Source: Gyrodactylus bullatarudis (taxonomy: Eukaryota > Platyhelminthes > Monogenea > Gyrodactylidea > Gyrodactylidae). Taken from it: a stretch of 64,000 nt of DNA. The notes below the pieces were generated by a model. The model made no database searches, was not told the DNA's origin, and saw nothing but the letters and a program-made list of their open reading frames with translations. The stretch spans positions 331,916 through 395,915 of the forward strand of contig SSNU01000117.1 in the NCBI GenBank assembly GCA_012064415.1, written 5' to 3'. The translations under genes were made by a program, and so were the position numbers. Positions 1-10,800 of the stretch are shown here, piece after piece; position 1 is the stretch's first letter; each line of letters opens with the position of its first letter.

Positions 1-138
1 TTCCACAATATGATTGATACTGTTGCAAATGTTGGTTATGCTGTCACTCCAATTGGTCAGAACATGACCCTCGTAGCCTTTTACAAAGAAGATACATTCT
101 TATTTAAAACCGCCTATATACTTTCAAGTAATTATTGA
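1..138 (+). CDS. 3' end of an unknown protein gene (partial, last exon)
   Basis: An open frame enters from the window edge and ends at TGA (136-138), giving 45 residues that finish in AYILSSNY. The composition looks like real coding sequence, with a hydrophobic stretch (NMTLVAFY), and the frame is followed directly by an AATATAAA-like sequence that could serve polyadenylation. It converges on the CSN4 gene, whose stop lies only 45 bp away on the other strand. I do not recognise the family, and too little is present to assign a function. Confidence 0.45.
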   Translation, partial: FHNMIDTVANVGYAVTPIGQNMTLVAFYKEDTFLFKTAYILSSNY

Positions 139-182
139 ATATAAATCTAGATTATTGGATTCAGATGCGATAAAAATAGTCA

Positions 183-1401
183 TTATGGCTTACTTTTAAA
201 GTTGATGATTCCACTTATCTGATCAATAGTTCCGCACAGACGATCTTCGCTAATCATAAGTGCAGCAACACTCTGGGCCTTGAAGGAATTGGGGATGAAT
301 AGAAAAATGACTTACCTCCTCATGAGAGACACCGACAAGTTTGCCCAAATTGACAAAACTAATATTCTCATAGAGTTGACTGGCGGCCAGCATGTTATGC
401 TCAACCAGAGCTTTTTCAATAAGCTCTTTCCATGATGACTCGTCGACACCTTGAGCTGTAAATATTTGGGAATATTGTTCATTTAAAAGTAAATAGATCA
501 TTTTCAAACAAGCTGGATCAATTAAACGATCTAGGTATAGCTTCTCGAGGACAGAGAACTCTTCGAGAGACTGAAATCTTCCATCGTTGTATAGGATTGT
601 AAGTAGCTTGGCACGCTGTTGGCCAGCCCGAGATAATATAGCAGAGGCTAGGGCATGTTTCAAATAATCGATGCGTTTATTCTCCGGTACAAGATCGACC
701 TTTGTTGAGAGCTCATAATATTTTTGACCAGCTTCAAGAAATTTCCTCTTGCGGTCAAGAATTTGGACATAAACTAATTTGTAGCGTAACATCAGGTTAG
801 GATCCTTGCATTCGTTCAGCAAAAGTGAAGCTCGATTTGCTGAATTTTCAGCTTCCGAAATATCATTAATGATGAGATAGAGTTCCGATATTTTCACATA
901 AATCTTGATCTTATTCTGTGAGTCATACGTCCTCTGGCCGTTTTCGAGAGGTATCCCAGAAAGGACATTTGCAGCCTCCTTGAAATCATTGCATCTCTCT
1001 AAACGGTCGGCTAGAAAATTCCTCAACTCATAAATCTGCTCTTCAAATGTAATAAAACGGTTTTGTATTTTAGATAGTGTAGCCTTGAAAGCGGCGATGG
1101 CAATTTCATCATTTGGATGACCCTGAATGTAGAGAATAGTTTCAGTGAACAATTGTCTTGCACAGGTTATTGTAACATAATCTTGGCACACTAATTAAAA
1201 TAGATGATTAAATTCAGATTACATTGGTTGATAATGCAGTTTATATAATCCAAGTATTGTTCGTCATTGACATCGATTGATGTGAGTAATATTTGAAAGC
1301 TATGAGGAATTGAGAAAAGTGAATTACTTTTCACTAATATCAGATAACTGATTAGTATTGGTCACTTTAATCAATTTATCGATAAAATCTTGATTAGGCA
1401 T
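183..1401 (-). CDS. CSN4: COP9 signalosome subunit 4 (PCI-domain protein)
   Basis: Subunit of the COP9 signalosome, the complex that removes NEDD8 from cullins. The model has four exons: 1401-1328, 1299-1223, 1190-316 and 278-183. Introns are 28, 32 and 36-37 bp with GT-AG ends, and the total is 373 aa in one continuous frame. Family landmarks in order are the FEEQ segment, GIPLENGQ, the NRASLL helical-repeat segment, SRAGQQRAKLL, and the PCI winged-helix part (VEHNMLAASQLYENISFVNLG, then ISEDRLCGTIDQISGIINF after the last intron). The protein stops soon after the winged helix, so it lacks most of the C-terminal helical tail of vertebrate CSN4 (about 406 aa). It is divergent with NUBP1. Assignment is by recognised family sequence; the first two short exons rest on splice sites, frame and loose similarity. 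Confidence 0.9.
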
Positions 1402-1511
1402 GTTTGACTCTCTAGAGTTGTAACTTTTTAAAGTTTATTTTGAATTATTCAATTAAAGTAAGAAATATTTACATTGCCTTGAATTTGTTTGAGTGTATAA
1501 CCCTTGCAAAT
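1402..1511. promoter_or_regulatory. Shared intergenic promoter interval, CSN4/NUBP1
   Basis: Only 110 bp separate the divergent start codons of CSN4 (1401, -) and NUBP1 (1512, +), so both promoters and 5' leaders must lie in or overlap this AT-rich interval. No clear TATA box stands out. This is inferred from gene layout. Confidence 0.4.
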
Positions 1512-2525
1512 ATGCCAAACTCATGTCCAGGTGTAAATAGCGAAAATGCAGGTCAAGCATCAGCTTGTGAGGGCTGTCCGAACCGACAAAACTGTCTATC
1601 TGGAGAAAATAGCAAAACACTATCTGAAAGACTACCTGATGTCATCGCCAAGATAAAATCTCGAATGAAATCGGTTCGCAATCGAATTATTGTTCTTTCC
1701 GGTAAAGGAGGTGTTGGAAAAACTTCAGTATCTGTTTGTCTAGCCCATTTAATCAGTTTGCAAAAGAAGCCTTGTGGCGAATACTACAATGTTGGTCTGT
1801 TAGATCTGGATATTTGTGGACCTTCTACTCCTTGTATGATGAACTGTCTAGACGAAACCATTCATACTAACGCTGAAGGATGGACCCCTGTCATGATAAA
1901 AGAGAATCTCTCAGTCTTATCTGTGGGTTTCCTTCTCAGCTCAATAGAAAAAGCAGTCATTATGAGAGGTCCTAAGAAGGATAACCTTATCAAAACTATT
2001 CTGCAAGAGGTGGACTGGAGTTCAGATGAGGAACCACTTGATTACCTGATTATAGACACTCCGCCTGGCACTGGAGATGAAATATTGACTCTTGTTAACC
2101 TGTTGAAGGCTGCAGAATGTTTAGACTATGCTATTGTTGTGACTACACCCCAGGAAATTTCACTCTCTTGTGTCAGGAAGAGTATAGACTTTTGCTCTAA
2201 AGTGAAACTTCCCATCCTCGGTATTGTGGAGAATATGTCACATTTTATTTGCTCAAAATGTACTAAATCTAACAGAATCTTTCCCCAAGGCTCTAATAAT
2301 ACTGGTGGTCAGAGTTTAGTCAAAGATTCTAACATGTTCTTCCTTAAACTACCCCTCGACGTCAGAATAACCAAGTCCCTTGATGAGGGCCAGTGTCCAT
2401 TTAGTCATATATACGAGCCAGAAGACTTTAGAATGGACAAGGATCCAGATCTATTATCCACAGATGATGAAGCATTCCAGAGTTTTTCTTCCCTAATGAA
2501 TCTAATTCTGGAGAAGACCTCCTAG
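1512..2525 (+). CDS. NUBP1: NUBP1/Nbp35 cytosolic Fe-S scaffold ATPase
   Basis: P-loop scaffold of the cytosolic iron-sulfur assembly machinery; with NUBP2/Cfd1 it assembles 4Fe-4S clusters. It is intronless and 337 aa from the chosen start. The N-terminal cluster motif C-x13-C-x2-C-x5-C is intact (NSCPG to CPNRQNC). The deviant Walker A is GKGGVGKTS at about residues 66-74, DIDICGPS is present as DLDICGPS, Walker B-like IIDTPPGTGDE follows, and the C-terminal CxxC is CSKC. An upstream in-frame ATG at 1440 would add 24 residues, but family members begin right before the DCPG/NSCPG motif, so 1512 is preferred. Walker A ends Lys-Thr-Ser rather than the usual Lys-Ser-Thr, which should still bind nucleotide. 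Confidence 0.95.
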   Translation: MPNSCPGVNSENAGQASACEGCPNRQNCLSGENSKTLSERLPDVIAKIKSRMKSVRNRIIVLSGKGGVGKTSVSVCLAHLISLQKKPCGEYYNVGLLDLDICGPSTPCMMNCLDETIHTNAEGWTPVMIKENLSVLSVGFLLSSIEKAVIMRGPKKDNLIKTILQEVDWSSDEEPLDYLIIDTPPGTGDEILTLVNLLKAAECLDYAIVVTTPQEISLSCVRKSIDFCSKVKLPILGIVENMSHFICSKCTKSNRIFPQGSNNTGGQSLVKDSNMFFLKLPLDVRITKSLDEGQCPFSHIYEPEDFRMDKDPDLLSTDDEAFQSFSSLMNLILEKTS

Positions 2526-3221
2526 GAGATTAACCTCAGCTATATTTGTTTATAATAATTCATCACACAATATAAACCTGTTCTACTTCATGGTTGGGAC
2601 TAACCATGCTTTTAGAGTACATTTTAGTATGTAGGTAGACATAAAAGTTTATGCCATCTTCTTTTGAGAGATAATCATACTTTACTTTGAGCTTCTTCAC
2701 CGGCATAGTTAATCAATTAATATCTAGTCCTAAAACAGAAAGAGAACCGTTTGGCTGTGAAAGCGACAGACAAAATAAAGTGATGGCCAAATATTTTGTG
2801 TGCTAAGATCACATTCATTCTAAAAGAAGCGATTCTAGATAGATAGAAGAAAAGCAAACATTTCGAATTGATTAAATAATTATATTAACACACTGTCTTT
2901 TGTTGTTATTTTGCGGGGTGGGTGTTTGAGATGGAAGGCGGCCAAGGTTAAATTTTGTATGACATCTTCCATGGACGTGTTTATATAAACAAACAGCAGA
3001 CCATAAGTTGCGTAATAAAACATAATAACGACAATAAAAAGAGAATCATGAAAGTGATTGTTTTCAAAATTGAAATTTTGTGTTAGTTTGTTGTGCGTGT
3101 ATGTTATGTTTTAACTTGGGAATATACTCGGTTAGTTTCTTTAAGGCATCATAAACTGGGAGGACTGACAGAGAGTGGTTGTCATTTAAAAATATAATGT
3201 AGATATCATGATAAAAAAATT
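2526..3221. other. Intergenic, no gene seen
   Basis: About 700 bp between NUBP1 and the 3' end of the profilin gene. It is AT-rich with no convincing reading frame or recognised repeat. The two genes converge here, so it should hold both 3' UTRs. Confidence 0.4.
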
Positions 3222-3649
3222 TCAATAGCCAGTTGAAATGTAGTATTCTGCAATTTTTCCCATGGAATTGTTAGCATTGCCAGAATTGGAAGCAGACTCA
3301 GTGTCCTCACTCATTCCTATTATGCACATTCGTGATGTTTTGGCAAGGAAGCAACTACGCTTGCCCGATTTGCAAATAACATTAGCCGGGTCGGATCTAA
3401 TGATTATGTATTTGGTATCGGCTATTTCCAAGGAGGTTAGTTCACTACATCCTTTCATGAGATTCATAGCGTCTTGAATGACTTTCGTTGTAGGCTAAAA
3501 GGAGGTTCACGTATTAACAATAGGATTTAACTCACTTGGAAAGATGGATCTGAAGTTCCCCACATGTTGCCGTCATGATCTGTGATACAGACGTGTCTAA
3601 GTGAGGGATATCTGGAAATAAGATCCTTGCAGGTGCCTGCCCAACTCAT
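3222..3649 (-). CDS. Profilin
   Basis: Small actin-monomer and poly-proline binding protein. Two exons (3649-3536 and 3494-3222) are split by a 41-bp GT-AG intron and encode 128 aa, the normal profilin length. The start is the typical MSW, the first strands contain VCITDHDGNMWGTS (the family's dG.xW.xS segment), and the C-terminus ends GKIAEYYISTGY, matching the final profilin helix that normally ends in GY. The middle is divergent, with a basic stretch (KSGKRSCFLAKTSR). The + strand frame over exon 2 is a shadow. Function follows from family membership. Confidence 0.8.
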
Positions 3650-4704
3650 TTTCTAAATCAGTGGAAGTATAGATGGACGATGCTTGAAATCAAATGGCTA
3701 AAGAATTGAACAAAGCACGCTTAATATGGCATGATTATCAATTCAATTTCATTGGCTAACAATATCTTTACAAATTTACAATCATTTGTGTAAACCAATC
3801 AGCGATGATCATTGCCTTTACTATGATTGGTCTAATGTAGATAAAACTATTAATATAATCGTCATTACTAAATATACACTCACTGTCATTAAGATGACTC
3901 ATATTCTTCGATTCCCACTGTATCCTATTAATATATACTTATCTCTGTATGTGTGGAACTATACACGTGTGTATACAAATCTTGTACATACATACATTTT
4001 ATTGTATATATTTTATCCTAACCTCTATAAAGCTTTTGACTAGATGTACAAATATTCATTCATAAAATAATCTAAACAATTGATTGTATTAGTGGAGTAA
4101 ACAAGAGATAGAGAGAGAGTTGTATCATGAATGAATGATAGTGTATGGTGTACTGTAATAATCTTTTTATTCCTTTGCAAGTTCCAAGACATTCCCCATG
4201 TCAAATAGGTAAGGGAAAATATTAGTGAAAATCTCTGCTTTTCACAAAATAAAACCTCCATTTTGTACAATGTACTTGGTATTGTAAATGTATCATGTTT
4301 ATTAGTAAGAGTTTCTATAGAGAAAAATGCATTGAAAAAAGGAAGCATTGATTTTTCATCTGAATGTCACCGTGTTTATCTAAATTGTTTTTTTTCAACT
4401 TTTTCAATTCTTTTATTTTCTTGCATCTGTACATACACATTTCTTAGAGATGATTCATCTGATAATACTGGAGTATATGATACTGGAAAAAAACATCTTG
4501 GACAAGACCCCTCTTTTCTCTCTTTTGGCAAGCCCCTATATTTTTGATCAAAAGCTAATGAGGTAAAAGGTAAACATTCATCGATTCAGCCTACAATATC
4601 CTCTATTAAGAATAATATTCATTGAAAAGAATTTTACAAAGAATTTGAATGAATTTCCATCATGACACAAGGTTGTAATCTGATTAATTATAATTAAGGA
4701 CAAA
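3650..4704. other. Intergenic, no gene seen
   Basis: About 1 kb of AT-rich sequence between divergently placed profilin and the secreted orphan. Several short overlapping frames occur on both strands, but they are low-complexity, lack splice-consistent neighbours and match no family I recognise. Promoters of both genes should be here. Confidence 0.4.
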
Positions 4705-5595
4705 ATGTTTTGGCTAAAATTTGTGTCAATAATTTATCTTTCATCATCATTATCAGTTCTTATATCCCTACACCGGGAGGAGATTGAGGAATCAATAAAG
4801 AATCTAAACGACTTCTATATAAAGAGACCCCAGATGACGCCAAGAGCAATGAAAATTCTCAACGAAACCTTTTGCAAAATGACAGAGTCACGAGAGGAAA
4901 TATTAATAGAGGATCCTCCATTCCTTGACATTGTCCAAGAATTCAATGCAACCCAATTTAAGGATAACTATCTAGATATTATAGCCAGGACAGTGTATAA
5001 CACCTTTAATTGCACTGTGAGAACACCAGTCAAATCAAATGAGACATGCGTCATTTGCTATGCGGAGAATGTTCTCAATTTTAATGGGAAGAACTTGAAT
5101 TATTCCTTTGAGCGGTATTTAACCCAATTCACTGAAACAGGGATCAGGATCTTCAATGTTGAATTGCCCAACATGTTCAATTCAAAATATGACAGAAACG
5201 TTTCCGATAAGGATGACACCTACGAGTATTTCAAACTTGGAAATCACACAGCATTCCGTATTAGTTCGAGGACCATGAATTTAAACAGGCTATTCCACAA
5301 GGTTATCTCCGATCTGAGAAAACCGAAAGGGACCATCTTTGAGCGTCTATTTAGTGAGGATACTTTTGAATGTTATAGGTGTGATTATGAGGTGGTCTCT
5401 GATCGTGTTAGCTTTGGCTGTATCTTCAAGAAGGCCAGTTATTACTATTTGCATGGATTCCATATTGTATCAACGGAAACTGAGATAGATGATAAATTCT
5501 GGGAACCGGCATCGAATGAAAGTTCTGGGTGCTTTCGTGTTATCCCAACTAATTTATTGATTCTTTACATTTTAGTCTTAGAAGTTGTGAGATAA
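4705..5595 (+). CDS. Secreted or GPI-anchored orphan surface protein
   Basis: Intronless frame of 296 aa. The N-terminus is a probable signal peptide (residues 1 to about 22, hydrophobic core IIYLSSSLSVLI). The body carries about ten cysteines and many N-glycosylation sequons such as NETF, NATQ, NCTV, NETC and NHTA. The last 20 residues are hydrophobic (LLILYILVLEVVR) after a small-residue stretch, as in GPI-attachment signals; a C-terminal transmembrane anchor is the alternative. AATAAA lies immediately after the stop. No family is recognised. The layout (signal, Cys-rich ectodomain, C-terminal anchor) resembles that of the two other surface genes here (25739 and 60829), without visible homology. 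Confidence 0.65.
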   Translation: MFWLKFVSIIYLSSSLSVLISLHREEIEESIKNLNDFYIKRPQMTPRAMKILNETFCKMTESREEILIEDPPFLDIVQEFNATQFKDNYLDIIARTVYNTFNCTVRTPVKSNETCVICYAENVLNFNGKNLNYSFERYLTQFTETGIRIFNVELPNMFNSKYDRNVSDKDDTYEYFKLGNHTAFRISSRTMNLNRLFHKVISDLRKPKGTIFERLFSEDTFECYRCDYEVVSDRVSFGCIFKKASYYYLHGFHIVSTETEIDDKFWEPASNESSGCFRVIPTNLLILYILVLEVVR

Positions 5596-5642
5596 ATAAA
5601 TAAATTCCAGAAGCAGAAATCTCTTTTAATCGTTCTAGGAGT

Positions 5643-5826
5643 ACCCGGTGTGGCGTAGTGGTATCTCTCTCACCTCTCATTCGGACCCCTTTACTCTCGG
5701 TCCCAGGTTCAAACCCTCCCACACCGGGTACATTAAACACTCTTTCTCTGTTCTCTTAATTGTACAATCAGTAATCTTTATAGTTCTGTATATAAATAAA
5801 AATGTTCGATTTCAAAAAAAGGACTA
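5643..5826 (+). mobile_element. tRNA-derived SINE, full-length copy
   Basis: Bases 5643-5729 look like a class II tRNA: a perfect 7-bp acceptor stem (ACCCGGT with ACCGGGT), an A box (TGGCGTAGTGG) and a B box (GGTTCAAACCC). The anticodon and T stems pair poorly, so it is unlikely to be a working tRNA. It is followed by about 95 bp of unrelated body ending in an A-rich tail. The body recurs at 10671-10800, which shows a dispersed SINE family rather than a lone tRNA gene. Confidence 0.7.
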
Positions 5827-6030
5827 AAGAATACCTCACAAAAATCTGACCAGGTAGAGAGGAATACATCGTGTATTCTAGGTGGTTGACTATACCTTGT
5901 GTTGTTATTACACTTTTTACCCTTATAATTTATAATTATTACAGTGTGAAGCCTCAGAACTTGGGTTATTTAAATGGTAGAATGTCGAGCGACATATCAA
6001 ATTAAATTATAAGTAAGTATCACACAAACC

Positions 6031-6556
6031 TAATTGACACGAAGATGAGAATTTAATATTTTTATAATAATAATTCTTTGAACTCCAGAACGGAATGAGC
6101 TAACAAGATGTGGATATTCGAGATAATTCCGGAAAAAATTCACTTTTTTAAATTTGAACCCAAATTTTTTATCGATTTCGATGATTCGAAGGAGTTAAGG
6201 GATCAAATCTGGGATCAAAATTAGACAAAGGATTCGAATTTACCTGTTAGAGTTCACTGAAGTTCGTCATTACTGTGGGAACTCGAACCATTTGAATTTT
6301 TTGATTATCACGAAGGCAAATTATCCAAAATCTGAAAGTTTAACTTTTTCTCGGAAACAGTAAGATCTTCGCTATCTCTATGGCCAAATTTGAATTCTTC
6401 GTTCAATTTTGATCCCAAATATCATCACTTAACTGCTTCGAATAATTGAAATCGATAAAATTTTTCGTTTTAGAATTCAAAAAACTATTTTATTCTGTGA
6501 ATCCGGAGAAAAATATTGAGTTTTTTATAGTAAATTCTCATCTTCATGTCAACTAG
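6031..6556. repeat. Foldback repeat, family A (CTAATTGACATGAAG termini)
   Basis: Imperfect palindrome. The left end reads CTAATTGACACGAAGATGAG and the right end is its near reverse complement (CTCATCTTCATGTCAACTAG). Related palindromes or halves occur at about 11525, 19247, 21935, 28475, 34112, 43032 and 45300. No coding capacity is visible, so it is probably a non-autonomous DNA element of unknown superfamily. Confidence 0.6.
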
Positions 6557-7623
6557 CTTTAGTAATTCTAATTTTATGGACGTTTTTGTGACACAAAAAT
6601 GATTTGTTTTTTTGTCAGATTAAACTGTATCTCAAAAAACTCTGAAGATCTGAACTGATTATTGCAAACAAAATCTGAATCAAGTGTGTGGAATATTAAT
6701 GATCTTTAGATAGAAATTGTTGTCAAGAAAAGGATGTTACTCGGCTAACTCATTACTGAAATGCCTGAAAGAGGCTTTAGAAAAAGCTATTTTACTAATA
6801 GTGTTTATTGAAAATTTCCGATAAAAACTTTTACTCGTGAGTTGTTCAAAGGAAAGATTGTGAAGTTGAATCAGTTATCGATTATTCTTTTGTATCATTC
6901 CATTTTTATGGAAGAAAATTCAATGTTTTTTCCCCCGTGAATGACCTTAAACATGGAATACAGTTAGCGAAAATGGCAAAAGATATATCTCTCTATAGTA
7001 TATACACAGTATTGTATAATATACAATTGTAATAATTTGTATTTCTACATCTTACACTTATGTAGTATTTGTGTTCAAAAAAAAAGAAACGAATACAAGT
7101 TTCTAAAGATATTTCAAAAGTTTTATGTTGCTGGCGTGACTTTGAACAACGCCTATTATTATAATTAGCGAAACCGATCGATTTTATTTATCTTTATATC
7201 AATTATCTCGGGCAATATTTTGAAGCATGCTACAGAAACCATGTCATATTCCGATTGTTTTTTCAAAAGTTTGCAATTGATATTTCATACTTTTAAGAAA
7301 ATCAAAATTTATATCGGTTAGGATTAATTACACGACGAGTCACTTTGATACCAAAACAAACTAAAATGATCTCGATCCGAAATTTGAGGCAGGTTCTGAA
7401 TTTGCCATGGGGGCAGTAGATTGGCCTTATTAAGGAGATCCTTAAAGAGAAGTGGGCCAAGACACAGCCTTTAGGATACGCATATTAAATCCTTTCTAGT
7501 TTCTTACTGATGCCGATAGGAAGATCACAGAGAATTGAGAATGACTTATTTCTGATGAAATATCTTCAAAGAGAAATTTTTTAACGAAAAACCATGCCCG
7601 TAGAATTCGAAAATGTGATCACT
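6557..7623. other. No gene seen
   Basis: AT-rich sequence without a supported frame or an element whose ends I can define. Confidence 0.3.
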
Positions 7624-7743
7624 AGGGCCTCAAAAAAGTAGTAAACTTGGTCTATTTCTACTCTAGATAAAGGACCGGCTGAGTTTTGATAAACTATTTC
7701 TGTACTAAATTTTTTTCACGGTACTTTTTTGTACTATTGTTTC
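7624..7743. repeat. Family B (AGGGCCTCAAAAA) fragment
   Basis: Begins TAGGGCCTCAAAAAAG and continues with sequence shared with about 15372-15500 (TACTCTAGA-AAAGGAC and ACTATTTCTGTACTAAAT). A more complete relative with both ends lies at 37605-37987. The ends resemble hAT-type terminal inverted repeats, which is an inference. Confidence 0.4.
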
Positions 7744-8092
7744 AATCAAGTCTGAGAATATTGCATTTTTAGAACGTTTTTTATTGTTTTATATTTATAA
7801 TTTTAACTTGAATTCACATTATTACTTTACATTGTAAAAATGACTTAAATCCTATAAAAATTGTTTTTTCGATAGCTCAAAACGAAATTTCTCTTATTTT
7901 TCATGAATATTACAATTTTGATAGGTCAAAAAACGTTTTTAATTTAAAAAGTTTCACAATTTCGTTTATCTTATTCCAGAAGCATGGAAAGGTATTATGA
8001 AGCGAAATTTGGTCGGATTATATTTAAATACTTTTCATATCGATGGGCGATTTAAGTAATTTTGCAAAATTTCGTCCAAGTCTAGTGATCAC
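7744..8092. repeat. Foldback repeat, family C
   Basis: Shares long stretches with 16902-17312: AACGTTTTTTATTGTTTTAT, ATTTTTCATGAATATTAC, and a terminal TTTGGAAAATTT-like segment ending in AAGTCTAG. The second copy is a recognisable palindrome. No frame is visible. Confidence 0.5.
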
Positions 8093-8421
8093 TAGGCTAG
8101 GGTGAATTTTTTTTCTCCGAACAACTCACAAATTAACCATGAAACTCCTTTTGATGACAAGATTACTATTTTTGAAGATAAAACTTAAGAAATCCATTAA
8201 ATAGTCAAGATATTCCGGATTTTAATGATTGCGTAGTAAAATTTCATTGAAAAACGAGCGGTGATTTAAAAAATTTTGGATTTTTAAAACTGAATGACAT
8301 AATGAGGAATTATTTTCGACACATGCTTCAATACAAAATAATGCTTAGAATTGATAGTTTTATCAGAAACGTAGGTATTAATATGAGGTTAAAAATTTCA
8401 CCCTAGCCTAGTGATCACCCC
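8087..8421. repeat. MITE, family D (GTGATCACTAGGCTAGGGTG termini)
   Basis: Flanked by inverted GTGATCACTAGGCTAGGGTG and CACCCTAGCCTAGTGATCAC. The interior (ATATTCCGGATTTTAATGAT, GATAGTTTTATCAGAAA) is shared with copies at 14820-15000 and, inverted, at 27366-27612. It is non-coding. Confidence 0.6.
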
Positions 8422-9950
8422 TTTAGATGATAATATCTCCTAAACTAAAAGTTGGTTTTTGAAACTACTTTAACTGCATACTCATTAGCAGCAATGTCCC
8501 TTTGTTGTGGTGTTGGAATATTCGTTAAGTTGATTTGTATCATTAATTTGTTGTTTATATAGTTTACCAATGAGCCAGGTATTGTGAAATGCCTCACCCA
8601 ACTTAACCCTTCAAATCCCAGTGGATCATTTATGGGACAGGTAACTTTCTCAAGCCATAATTCTGTCTAAAAGAAACTAAAAATAATCCATTGGCCACCT
8701 TTCTGAAAGGGGAACTATTACTCTTTCGAATGAGCTATGAATTATCAAGTTACCACATTTTATTGATAAGTTATTTTTAAAATTAATTGTTTTTGTAGAA
8801 AGAAACTTTTATCGAGAAACCATATCCGTAGAATTCATCTCTTGAGATTAAAAAGGATCTAAAAATGGTCGTTTTATGAGTCAATAACTACTCTGGGTTT
8901 TTGAAAAAATTGCATATTCGTTATCAGCATACATACTGAAACCAGGCAAAATTTCCAATCTCAGCGATGTACATTGAGTCTTTAAGGGTTAATCAAGCCC
9001 CATTTGACTCCTCTTACTTGTCCATATTCATAGTTCATAACTCCCCTTGAAAATGTTTTCTCTGAGTCTTTAATAGGGCTGGATAAGATGTAGTCTAACT
9101 TGTTACATTTGTTACATGATTCTATAAATATTATATGTATTATGAGAATGTGTGGCATATCACGTGTCTCCAACTCTTTCCCTTTTGGTAGCAATTCCTA
9201 GAGAGAATCTATTTTTTTCCTGCCTTGGATTTTAAATCCAGTACCCAAGATTGATTTTCTTTTTTCTTGTTATAGATGCATTTACTTCCCCCCTTGTATT
9301 TTGGTATTTTTTGGATGATGTGTACTCTCTCTCTTATTAATATATAACAACTAAAGAATGTACAACACACATTCTAAATCAGTTGGATAAATCTTTCCTA
9401 TAAAAATATTGAATTGTATGGGAAGATTATTCGAGTCTAGATATTGCTGCCAGCTTAGTACACACTGTACACCGAGTGTAGACACAAATTAAGATTGTAT
9501 CAGTTCACCCCTTGTTCAATATGTACTATACAATACACTATTCTCTATGTCTCTCTTTATTTTAAGGGGGGGGGGTGCCGTATAATTGAATCAATTAAGA
9601 ATTTTATCCTAAACCGAGGTAATTAGACATTAAAATGTAGACTAAAAATGTTTTTTAATTTGCAGAAGTTTATAGTCTCAAAAACACATAGAGTCATTTA
9701 GGTTGTTAGAAGGAAAAAATTCAACACTTCATTCGAAAATTTGAAACAATTAGATGCTGATATTTTGTGGGAAATCAGACCATTTGAAATTTGCGATCAT
9801 CAGGTAGAGAAAATGATCCAAAATTTAGTTATTTGAAAAGAGGAGCCTCTCTTAACCTCTATGGCCAAATTGGCATGCTTAAGTATTTTATTTCAACAAC
9901 AGTGGGGTCATTTGATTGACTTTTCGGAGGAAAATATTGATAAATGAAAG
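8422..9950. other. No gene seen
   Basis: AT-rich, with scattered weak similarity to family A (around 9690-9850) and a 9-bp G run near 9567. No supported frame. Confidence 0.3.
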
Positions 9951-10090
9951 AGGAGGATAATGCCAGTTATTTAACAAATAAGGCCTTTACTTCAGGCATA
10001 CTCATCAGTATGATATAATAAATACAAGTGAAAATTTGCAAAGAGGGAATTATACAATCATTGATGAAATAAATGGCATTATCCTCTCCT
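9951..10090. repeat. MITE, family H (GATGATGCC ends, conserved hairpin)
   Basis: Inverted ends (AGGAGGATAATGCC and GGCATTATCCTC) enclose the family core GGCATACTCATCAGTATGAT. Other copies are at 30846-31041, 35938-36140 and 52639-52710. Confidence 0.55.
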
Positions 10091-10670
10091 TTCATTTATT
10101 TTTTTAAATAAAAACAATAAATTCTTATAGTTTTAAAAGTTCATATATTTGTATCTTTCGGTTAAAAATATTGCTACAGTCGGTTGTGAAATTCATTGGC
10201 CACTCCACTCCGAAGAAACTGGGGCGTAATCTCCAGATCGTCGAGATCGCAGAGGTTAATCGATTCAGAATATGCTCTTTTGGAATACATGGGGCTACTT
10301 TTGGAATTAACCCAAATATTAATATTATAATATTTCAAATCTCAGCCCAAGTAAAAATCTTTTTGAATCTTTGAGCATATATAAGATTTTGTGCATTACC
10401 GAATGCTAAGTTATTTTAATTCAATGTCTGAAGACACTGAGAGGTTCAAAAACGCTAATTGTTATCTAAAATTATATCATTCTAGGTGCTTAGGTTTTTA
10501 GCTTACAGCTCGTCCAACTTCCCATGCAACTCGGGTTGCTTCCATATTGCCTGAAATTCAGGTCCTGAATGTTTTGTTGTAAGCTCCATGTTGATAAATC
10601 TAAAGATGAAGAGACTTGGCGACCGTTTTTATCACTAAAATATACGCTATTTTTTCTATGGAATTCATTT

Positions 10671-10800
10671 ACAAGGTTCTCGAATTTCTCCCACACCGTG
10701 TACATTGAACACACTTTCCCTGTTCTCTTATTTGTGCAATCATTAATTTCTATAGTTCTGTATATGAATAAAAATGTTTCGATTTCAAAAAAAGGATAAA
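10671..10800 (+). mobile_element. tRNA-derived SINE, 5'-truncated copy
   Basis: Matches the SINE at 5643 from just before the B box onward: CTCCCACACCGTGTACATTG, TTTCCCTGTTCTCTTATTTG and ATAGTTCTGTATATGAATAA, with the same A-rich end (TTTCAAAAAAAGGA). The A box and 5' half are missing, as expected for a 5'-truncated retroposed copy. Confidence 0.7.

Noticed and set aside
3262..3477. Plus-strand 71-codon frame
   Set aside because: Shadow of profilin exon 2; the minus strand has the profilin motifs and a phase-matched intron.
4040..4547. Overlapping frames on both strands around 4.0-4.5 kb
   Set aside because: Low-complexity AT-driven frames without splice context or family similarity.
5643..5729. 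Functional tRNA gene
   Set aside because: Acceptor stem and A/B boxes are good but anticodon and T stems do not pair properly, and the flanking body is a repeated SINE tail.
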